DNA of 9,851 nt. Origin: Candidatus Roizmanbacteria bacterium UBA6242 (GTDB lineage: Bacteria; Patescibacteriota; Microgenomatia; UBA1406; GWC2-37-13). Position 1 is the first letter of the stretch. Each line of letters begins with the position of its first letter. The stretch covers positions 1 through 9,851 of the forward strand of contig DJWA01000013.1 in the NCBI GenBank assembly GCA_002440905.1, read 5' to 3'. Position numbers and translations under genes: made by a program. Below, piece after piece: positions 1-4,803 of the stretch. The notes under the pieces were generated by a model. It made no database searches. It was not told where the DNA came from and saw only the letters and a list, made by a program, of their open reading frames with translations.

Positions 1-5
1 AATTG

Positions 6-17
6 AAAGGAGGTGAT
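6..17 (+). promoter_or_regulatory. Perfect Shine-Dalgarno sequence without an obvious gene
   Basis: AAAGGAGGTGAT is fully complementary to the usual 3' end of bacterial 16S rRNA. Such a complete match is unusual and normally marks a highly expressed gene. The start codons at ordinary distance are poor: ATG at 16 is too close (it overlaps the site), and TTG at 26 is about 12 bases away with a frame that stops at 91. Either a very short peptide is translated, or the site is a remnant whose gene has been lost or rearranged. Confidence 0.45.
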
Positions 18-78
18 GCCAACAATTGAATTTAGGAGAAAACCTAACAAAAAATCTAGGCTCAATCCAAAAGCCTAA
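16..78 (+). CDS. Possible 20-codon basic mini-ORF
   Basis: The frame ATG (16) to TAA (76-78) would encode a 20-residue, strongly basic peptide (MPTIEFRRKPNKKS...). The only supporting evidence is that it begins inside the perfect Shine-Dalgarno sequence at 6-17. That placement is too close for normal initiation at this ATG, and the GTG at 13 lies inside the site itself. I recognise no family. Its length equals that of the mini-ORF at 1978-2040, which may be coincidence. It is probably not a gene in its own right and is listed only because of the ribosome binding site. Confidence 0.12.
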   Translation: MPTIEFRRKPNKKSRLNPKA

Positions 79-156
79 CCATGGGGGTTAGAGAGGTAAA
101 CGAAGAAGCAGTAATGCTTTTGAGAAAGGAAAAAAACAAGAAAAGTGAGGTACTAA

Positions 157-777
157 ATGAAAAAAGGATTTTGGATCTATATTGGTGGATTAGCTTCAGG
201 GCTGGTTCTAGCAGCGTTCATGGTTATAGGCGCAAGTATTATGGGAGCGATTAGCTTCAATCCCTTAAGCGCATCACCTGCCATGGCGACTACTGTACCA
301 GTTCCGACGGAAGAAGCCTTACCGCCAACACACGCGCCAACAAGAACATCCACCGCGATACCGACCAGGACACCTACGCCACCCACCGAAACAGGCACAC
401 CGACAATTTCACTTCGAACTTGTGGCTATACCAATGGCGTCTACGTGCTCATTACAGTGGAAGACGGCAAAGCTGTCTACTACTCTAACAATGAGTGTTT
501 CGAAGTGTCAATCAACGGTCAAGGCCAGTCAGTCAAAGGCGAGAAAACCAATAAGGAGATTAAAGTTCTCGGGCGTTCCTTCGCCACCTCCTACAGGTTC
601 TCGTGCGATTTCAAGACTACAAGGGAATCGGCGTGCGGTTTACATCTGGACGAGCTAGTGTTCTATCAGTTCGATCCTGATCTTAAAGATGTAAGCATCG
701 GTCCGGCACAGGAAAACTACGGTCTCGGCGACTATATGATTTTTATGCAGTTTGCCACGCAAACACCAACACCGTAG
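157..777 (+). CDS. Membrane-anchored protein with Pro/Thr stalk, unknown function
   Basis: 206 residues, family not recognised. Residues 5-33 form one hydrophobic helix after MKKG, acting as an uncleaved anchor or signal peptide with the rest outside the cytoplasm. Residues 47-84 are a Pro/Thr-rich low-complexity stalk of the TPTPP type, common in extracytoplasmic linkers and often O-glycosylated. Residues 86-197 look like a small beta-rich globular domain with four cysteines (C89, C114, C150, C160) that could form two disulfides. The protein ends in TQTPTP, the beginning of a second stalk, just before TAG and an adjacent TGA, so it may be a truncated longer protein. The ATG is supported by GTGAGG 6 bases upstream. 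The domain and stalk recall surface proteins of Chloroflexota as well as CPR bacteria. The next gene is also membrane-anchored and cysteine-rich, so the pair may act together at the cell surface (inference). Confidence 0.75.
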   Translation: MKKGFWIYIGGLASGLVLAAFMVIGASIMGAISFNPLSASPAMATTVPVPTEEALPPTHAPTRTSTAIPTRTPTPPTETGTPTISLRTCGYTNGVYVLITVEDGKAVYYSNNECFEVSINGQGQSVKGEKTNKEIKVLGRSFATSYRFSCDFKTTRESACGLHLDELVFYQFDPDLKDVSIGPAQENYGLGDYMIFMQFATQTPTP

Positions 778-961
778 TGAAATAACATGATGAGAAAGGA
801 GATAGATCCACCGGATAACTTGAGTTTAAGGCCGCTATGCCTTCAAACTACCAAACGGTAGTAATTAGCCAGAGGAGCAATCTTCTGTAGCGGAAAAGCA
901 CAGAATATCGTGCAGAATACCAAGCCTATCGCAATCGCCGGATTAAAATCCGAACTAAGTA
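778..961 (+). other. 184-base spacer with a cluster of inverted repeats
   Basis: No convincing gene fits here. Several perfect or near-perfect stems occur: ATCC (806-809) with GGAT (813-816), the 823-862 pair listed separately, GCAC (898-901) with GTGC (910-913), and CGGATT (939-944) with AATCCG (947-952), the last close to the next gene's start. A run at 871-877 (AGAGGAG) resembles a ribosome binding site, but the frames that follow are short or interrupted. It may be an untranslated leader of the following gene, a small structured RNA, or the remains of a small gene. Confidence 0.4.
823..862 (+). promoter_or_regulatory. Two mutually exclusive hairpins
   Basis: AGTTTAAGGC (823-832) pairs with 839-849 through ten base pairs with a single bulged C at 844 and a CGCTAT loop. 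ACTACC (847-852) pairs perfectly with GGTAGT (857-862) around an AAAC loop. The two stems share bases 847-849 and cannot form fully together, an arrangement seen in attenuators and riboswitch leaders. No U-tract follows, so neither is an intrinsic terminator. No ligand or protein is suggested by the sequence, and chance pairing is possible. Confidence 0.3.
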
Positions 962-970
962 ATGGCCCCT

Positions 971-978
971 AAGAAAGG
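971..978 (+). promoter_or_regulatory. Ribosome binding site favouring ATG 989
   Basis: AAGAAAGGA spans 971-979, with its AAAGGA core ending 9 bases before the ATG at 989. The in-frame upstream ATG at 962 has no purine-rich site in front of it. This is the main reason for calling the next gene from 989. Confidence 0.45.
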
Positions 979-988
979 ATATAAAGCC

Positions 989-1951
989 ATGTTACTCACA
1001 AGTGTGTTAATTGGACTCGCGATCGCTGCGGGACTGTTCTATCTCCTCTGGAAAGTTGTCGGATGGAGTGTCGTCCTGTCTGTCGTCATCGCGATCGTCG
1101 CGGGAGTTGTCCTCGGTTCTGCGCTCTATTTCTGGGCACTCCCCGCAACCGGCTTGTTCGATGCGAAAGCAGACGAACCCTCTATGTCAGAAGCCGTAGA
1201 AGCTGACAAGACCACCACCTTCACCTGGAATGGGAAAAGCTATGATCAGGCATCAATCCTGGCTGGCTTTGTCGCTGCGCCTTTGGAAACTGTCGAATGT
1301 GACGGTGTCCCGCTGACTGCGCTGGCAATCCCTGCAGAAGGTTCTGGTTACGTTTGCACAAGCGAAGGATGGAAAGAAGAAACCAAGTTGGTAGTCGAAG
1401 AACAGACGAACAATACCAATGACCCGGAATGCGGAGGCAAGAAGCTTAGCGAACTGATCGCCCCTCCCCCCGGATTCGTGTATGTCTGCTCTGGAACCGA
1501 ATGGACCTTCGCCATCGACCCGAATAATACGACAACCACGTTCACCCCCGTTGCTCCCATTCTCGTGCCCTTCCCGACCGACACAGCCGACTCATGCCCC
1601 GTCGCGCAACCCGTTGCCCCAGGCAGCGCTTTCAACGAATACACTTTCGTGCAAGGTCAGACTTACCATCTGAATCTTTCTCTCGAAGGTGCGAGTGCTG
1701 GTGTTGAAGGCAATCTGCTTTTCAAGGCGACGACCACGTTCACGGCTCAATTCGACGGCGCAAGCTGGTCCTATGCTGGAGTAATCTCTGACCCCGGTTG
1801 TCAATACTGCGATGAAACGTCAGGCGACTATACGCTGACTCTCGCGAATGTCCCGCAGTTAACCGGATTGGTCGAAGTTCTCGATGCCCCATGCACTACC
1901 AGTCTCGGTACGACAACGTTGCCCGTTCACAAGTTGGTTGTGGTCCCTTAG
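989..1951 (+). CDS. Two-helix membrane protein with duplicated Cys motif, unknown function
   Basis: 320 residues from ATG 989 (329 if ATG 962 is used). Family not recognised. Residues 1-21 and 25-49 are two hydrophobic helices joined by a short Lys-containing turn. With the shorter start the N-terminus carries no charge, and the acidic, Thr-rich, eight-cysteine remainder would lie outside, as the positive-inside rule predicts; with the longer start (three lysines before helix 1) the topology conflicts unless helix 1 is a cleaved signal peptide. Residues 103-128 and 147-172 are two copies of a motif with identical spacing. Residues 200-310 form a second beta-rich domain with C203, C271, C274 and C302, including a CxxC. 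TTTFT occurs three times. The gene is G+C-rich (33 of 60 in row 1021-1080), unlike the genes after it. A role in cell-surface structure or binding is inference only. Confidence 0.72.
   Translation: MLLTSVLIGLAIAAGLFYLLWKVVGWSVVLSVVIAIVAGVVLGSALYFWALPATGLFDAKADEPSMSEAVEADKTTTFTWNGKSYDQASILAGFVAAPLETVECDGVPLTALAIPAEGSGYVCTSEGWKEETKLVVEEQTNNTNDPECGGKKLSELIAPPPGFVYVCSGTEWTFAIDPNNTTTTFTPVAPILVPFPTDTADSCPVAQPVAPGSAFNEYTFVQGQTYHLNLSLEGASAGVEGNLLFKATTTFTAQFDGASWSYAGVISDPGCQYCDETSGDYTLTLANVPQLTGLVEVLDAPCTTSLGTTTLPVHKLVVVP
1295..1504 (+). repeat. Protein-level tandem repeat of a 26-residue two-Cys motif
   Basis: The two copies are encoded at 1295-1372 and 1427-1504, a period of 44 codons. Both fit E-C-x-G-x2-L-x2-L-x2-P-x2-G-x2-Y-V-C-x4-W with no insertion or deletion. 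The cysteines are 19 residues apart in each copy, and a Trp lies 5 residues after the second. The non-motif residues and the DNA have diverged, so the duplication is old and the pattern is under selection. The likely structure is a small disulfide-closed loop repeated twice. I do not recognise it as a named domain. Confidence 0.75.
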
Positions 1952-1965
1952 TACCTGTACCCAAT

Positions 1966-1970
1966 GGAGG
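1966..1970 (+). promoter_or_regulatory. Strong ribosome binding site of the mini-ORF
   Basis: GGAGG lies 7 bases before ATG 1978, the ideal spacing, and 15 bases after the stop of the preceding gene. It is the best positioned Shine-Dalgarno sequence in the window. Confidence 0.5.
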
Positions 1971-1977
1971 ATATCCA

Positions 1978-2040
1978 ATGAATAAGAGATATTTATCTCG
2001 AGGTCCTCCAGGACATACTGTGGTTATTAACAGATTTTGA
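1978..2040 (+). CDS. 20-residue mini-ORF with strong ribosome binding site
   Basis: ATG (1978) to TGA (2038-2040) encodes MNKRYLSRGPPGHTV... followed by VINRF. It is basic with a central Gly-Pro-Pro-Gly and resembles nothing I can name. Translation is plausible because GGAGG sits 7 bases upstream. The stop codon lies inside the left arm of the inverted repeat 2032-2081. It may be a real small peptide, an upstream coding leader controlling the glycosyltransferase genes through the hairpin, or the surviving 5' end of a gene cut off when the A+T-rich cassette was joined here. The sequence alone does not decide between these. Confidence 0.35.
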   Translation: MNKRYLSRGPPGHTVVINRF

Positions 2041-2081
2041 TCGCATTTATGCGCTCATCGCTTCCCGCGATCAAAAAATCT
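2032..2081. repeat. Long imperfect inverted repeat at a composition boundary
   Basis: TTTTGATCGC (2035-2044) is matched perfectly by GCGATCAAAA (2067-2076). Beyond a two-A bulge the pairing extends by AGA (2032-2034) with TCT (2079-2081), giving 13 paired positions around a 22-base loop. The loop contains a smaller GCG (2051-2053) with CGC (2059-2061). The polarity is T-rich outside on the left and A-rich outside on the right, the opposite of an intrinsic terminator on either strand. A protein binding site, a regulatory RNA hairpin or a recombination scar are alternatives. It sits where base composition drops sharply. Confidence 0.55.
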
Positions 2082-2152
2082 CTATATACCCCCTTATGTC
2101 CTTCCTTATCAGTTCAAATAAGTTTGAGCTGAGATCGAAGGATATGAAAAAA

Positions 2153-3091
2153 ATGAAGAAAAAAAATCCGTTGGTTTCCGTTGTTATGCCGGTTTATAAT
2201 GCCGGTGGTTTTCTTGTGGAATCGATAGAAAGCATATTAAAACAGACATATAAAAACATCGAACTGATCATTGTAAACGACGCCTCGACCGATGATTCCC
2301 TCAAGATTATAAAAAAATATGTGAGACGTTATCCTAAAAAAATAAGGCTAATCAACCTTGATAACAATCTTAACCGAGGTGGTGATTCTTGTGCCAATCT
2401 TGGAATTAAGAAAGCCAGAGGTAAATACATTGCCAAAATGGATGCCGATGATATCGCTTATCCAAAAAGGCTCGAAAAGCAGGTTGAATTTTTGGAGAAA
2501 TCCAAGAACATATTTCTTGTCGGAAGTAATGCCCATGTAATAAATGAGCGTGGAAAAATCGTGGGTGAGAAAAATGAACCTTTAAGCTCTTATGAAATTT
2601 TCCAGGAATATATATATTTCAACCCGATCATCCACCCCACAATCATGTTCCGCAACAAACTCAAGAAAGATGAAAATTTCTATAAAATTAAATACCCGCT
2701 GGGTAATGACTATTACACTTTCTTTACCCTACAGTGTAAAGGATATAATTTTGCCAATTTGCCCGACAAGCTTCTTAAGTATCGTATATATGGTAAAAAC
2801 AGTTCGCTTAAGAATATAAGATCGGGTCTTATCAATAACCTGAAGATAAAAATATTGGTCTTATCCAAGTATCATTATCCCTTAACCAACCGCGCTATTT
2901 TGTCCAACATCGCCTATTTGCTAATTGGTGTACTGTTGCCACAAAAAATTAGCCTTCAACTGTATCTAATGAGTAAAAATATCATCACCATGAAAATGGT
3001 AAAAAAAGCCCTCTTGAAAAAGTTTGAGAAGTCTCTCCTTACCATAAGGAAATTCATGAGAAAACTCAAGGTCATTCCCGCTTTGCATTAA
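2153..3091 (+). CDS. Family 2 glycosyltransferase (GT-A fold)
   Basis: 312 residues from ATG 2153. It transfers a sugar from a nucleotide-sugar donor, probably to a lipid-linked or surface glycan acceptor on the inner face of the membrane. The GT2 core starts immediately: SVVMPVYN (9-16), VNDASTDDS (41-49, nucleotide-binding Asp43), NRGG (74-77), and the metal-binding DADD (97-100) followed by YPKRLEKQ. HPTIMFR (161-167), GND (184-186) and YRIYGKNSS (210-218) match the acceptor-side motifs. GND replaces the usual acidic ED pair but keeps Asp186. A hydrophobic stretch at 249-262 may bind the membrane. The frame is open from ATG 2096, with another ATG at 2144. I chose 2153 because AAGGA (2138-2142) is 10 bases upstream, too close for 2144, and the fold begins right after it. 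The next gene starts one base after the stop. Donor and acceptor cannot be read from sequence. Confidence 0.93.
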   Translation: MKKKNPLVSVVMPVYNAGGFLVESIESILKQTYKNIELIIVNDASTDDSLKIIKKYVRRYPKKIRLINLDNNLNRGGDSCANLGIKKARGKYIAKMDADDIAYPKRLEKQVEFLEKSKNIFLVGSNAHVINERGKIVGEKNEPLSSYEIFQEYIYFNPIIHPTIMFRNKLKKDENFYKIKYPLGNDYYTFFTLQCKGYNFANLPDKLLKYRIYGKNSSLKNIRSGLINNLKIKILVLSKYHYPLTNRAILSNIAYLLIGVLLPQKISLQLYLMSKNIITMKMVKKALLKKFEKSLLTIRKFMRKLKVIPALH

Positions 3092-3092
3092 A

Positions 3093-4802
3093 ATGTATAA
3101 TCGAATTATGGTTAAAAAGCATCTTCCAATTATTCTCTCCTTTATCTTACTAGCTATTGTCATCACGTTCCCGGCAATTCTTTCCCTTCAATCGAAAATG
3201 ATCGGAGACATGGGTGACGGTTATCAATTTATCGGATTCCAATATATTGCTAAAAAACTGTTTTTTGAAGGTAATTTTCCGTTCGGTTGGACCAATTTTT
3301 GGAGATACCCCTATGGAATCGAGTTCCAGAATATTTACGATTCCTCGCTTTTGATAATTTTCGGCCTGGCGTTCTATCAATTCGCATCAAACCCCATTCT
3401 CGTTTACAACCTATCGGTATTGGCTTTTATTGTCCTGTCTCTCGGGTTGACCTATTTTTCGTTTTCCATATTCTTTTCGCCAATCGTAGCTTTTATTGGC
3501 GCAATAATCTATGGCTTGGCTTTCAGTTCGATCGCCAGATTAGGTGGACACATAAACTTATTTCTGATCCCTTCATTTCTTTTTTTCTTTACTTCAATCT
3601 ATCAGGTATATAAGGAGCACGGAAGCAAAAAAAGCTTTATCCTTTTCTCGCTCGCCTCAATATTAATCCCCTTCTCATCTCTTCAGTTCCCACTGATCCT
3701 TATCGGCGGCTCCCCTTTTATAGTACTTCTTGCATATATTTTCTTTAAAAATGAAGTTAAGGGATTTTTCCATATCCTTTGGCAAAAAAGAGTTTATCTA
3801 TTTGTCAGCCTTTTTGCCGTAATAACAATGTTTGGTTTTTTCCACGGACAAAAATTAATTGCTCTTTTGAAAAATGAAGTCCAGATGCCAGTTGCGGAAA
3901 TTTCGTCTGTCCCAATCGTCAATTTTATTTTCCCCAACTCGTATTTGAGAACCCTCTCTTCAACTATCGCCAATAACACAAAAGAATGGATCGAATACGT
4001 ATCTTTTATCGGTTATGCGGAAATGGTGCTCTTTGCTTTAGCGTTAACCAGGCTTAAGTTCGGAAAAAAGGAATATTTCTTTTTTACTGTTTTTATAATA
4101 TTTATTATTCTTTCCCTAGGACAGCAGGATTTTTTGAAAAACCTATGGCCATATCAATATCTTTTCCCCTTTTTCCCCTATCGGGGAATCATTGAGCCTG
4201 GTCGATTTGCCGCAATAAGCATGATTGCTTTTACAGCACTCGTTTTAATATATCTTTCAAGGATAAAGAACAAGAAAATTTTGGTTCTAATTGCTGCCGT
4301 TCTGATATTAGAGCGTCTTCCTCTGAACTTTCAACTTAGCCCTTCCCTTTACGATAAAAGCTTCAACGATGCGCTCAAAAAAACGACATCGAGGGCCGTA
4401 TTGCACCTGCCCCTATATGTCGATTGGTGGAACGGGCAATATTATGACATGTATTCTGTTTATTCCGATAAGCCTATGGTTAACGGATACGTACAATGGT
4501 CCGGTAATACTGCCGAGTCGCAAATATTGACCAAATATATGGAAGAATACACCTGCTATTACGAACCCCAATATGCCCCACGCGACTTCGATATGGCAAA
4601 CGCATTAAACAAAAAGGATAGGATTATAAAAACATTAATCGAATATGATATTAGGACTGTAGTCGTTAATCACGATTTATTCCTGAATGAAGATAACTGC
4701 TTCAGGGCGCGGCCATATATTGAAGTATTGCTCTCGGATACAGACCGATGGGAAAAATTATATGACGACGGTAAAAAAGAGATATTGCGGCTAAAAAAAT
4801 AA
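3093..4802 (+). CDS. Polytopic GT-C-like membrane glycosyltransferase
   Basis: 569 residues with about 11-12 predicted transmembrane helices (near 11-30, 85-120, 130-171, 181-218, 234-252, 302-344, 372-407), then a soluble C-terminal domain (about 410-569). The first extracytoplasmic loop carries GDMGDGYQ (38-45); one or two acidic residues in that loop are the hallmark of GT-C glycosyltransferases, which use polyprenyl-phosphate sugars outside the membrane. PYRGIIEPGRF (362-372) precedes a late helix, as in related large membrane proteins. The C-terminal domain contains WWNGQYYDMYSVY (445-457) and a Tyr-rich segment. ATG 3093 lies one base after the preceding stop with no Shine-Dalgarno sequence, consistent with translational coupling; ATG 3108 is an alternative. 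Assignment to a GT-C-type family is by topology and motif. The exact family, sugar and acceptor are unknown. A non-catalytic flippase or polymerase role is the main alternative. Confidence 0.7.
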   Translation: MYNRIMVKKHLPIILSFILLAIVITFPAILSLQSKMIGDMGDGYQFIGFQYIAKKLFFEGNFPFGWTNFWRYPYGIEFQNIYDSSLLIIFGLAFYQFASNPILVYNLSVLAFIVLSLGLTYFSFSIFFSPIVAFIGAIIYGLAFSSIARLGGHINLFLIPSFLFFFTSIYQVYKEHGSKKSFILFSLASILIPFSSLQFPLILIGGSPFIVLLAYIFFKNEVKGFFHILWQKRVYLFVSLFAVITMFGFFHGQKLIALLKNEVQMPVAEISSVPIVNFIFPNSYLRTLSSTIANNTKEWIEYVSFIGYAEMVLFALALTRLKFGKKEYFFFTVFIIFIILSLGQQDFLKNLWPYQYLFPFFPYRGIIEPGRFAAISMIAFTALVLIYLSRIKNKKILVLIAAVLILERLPLNFQLSPSLYDKSFNDALKKTTSRAVLHLPLYVDWWNGQYYDMYSVYSDKPMVNGYVQWSGNTAESQILTKYMEEYTCYYEPQYAPRDFDMANALNKKDRIIKTLIEYDIRTVVVNHDLFLNEDNCFRARPYIEVLLSDTDRWEKLYDDGKKEILRLKK

Positions 4803-4803
4803 T

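Larger units (their letters stand above)
1..156 (+). other. 5' spacer before the first recognised gene
   Basis: No recognisable gene is contained here. A TGA at 4-6 may close a gene lying to the left of the window. It is followed at once by a textbook ribosome binding site (6-17) and short low-confidence frames. Two small hairpins are visible: TTAGG (32-36) with CCTAA (43-47), and CTAACC (75-80) with GGTTAG (86-91). Purine-rich tracts at 122-130 (GAGAAAGGA) and 145-150 (GTGAGG) precede the first real gene; the second sits 6 bases before its ATG and is its likely ribosome binding site. No convincing promoter was found. Confidence 0.5.

Noticed and set aside
1..20. Reverse complement of the 3' end of a 16S rRNA gene
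   Set aside because: The match is limited to the anti-Shine-Dalgarno core. The bases that follow do not continue into the conserved 16S helix sequence, so it is a ribosome binding site and not rRNA.
81..254. 57-codon frame starting MGVREVNEEAV
   Set aside because: It has no ribosome binding site and overlaps the membrane-anchor coding region of the first gene by 98 bases; the overlapping part reads as out-of-frame sequence.
778..961. tRNA or known riboswitch in the spacer
   Set aside because: The stems do not assemble into a cloverleaf, there is no TPsiC-like GTTCRA loop, and no recognised riboswitch core is present.
2032..2081. Intrinsic terminator
   Set aside because: On both strands the arms run T-rich to A-rich outwards, opposite to the A-stem-T order, and no U-tract follows the stem.
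1978..2118. Recoding of TGA as glycine, extending the mini-ORF past 2040
   Set aside because: No long gene in the window contains an in-frame TGA, glycine is always GGN, and the extension lacks protein-like character.
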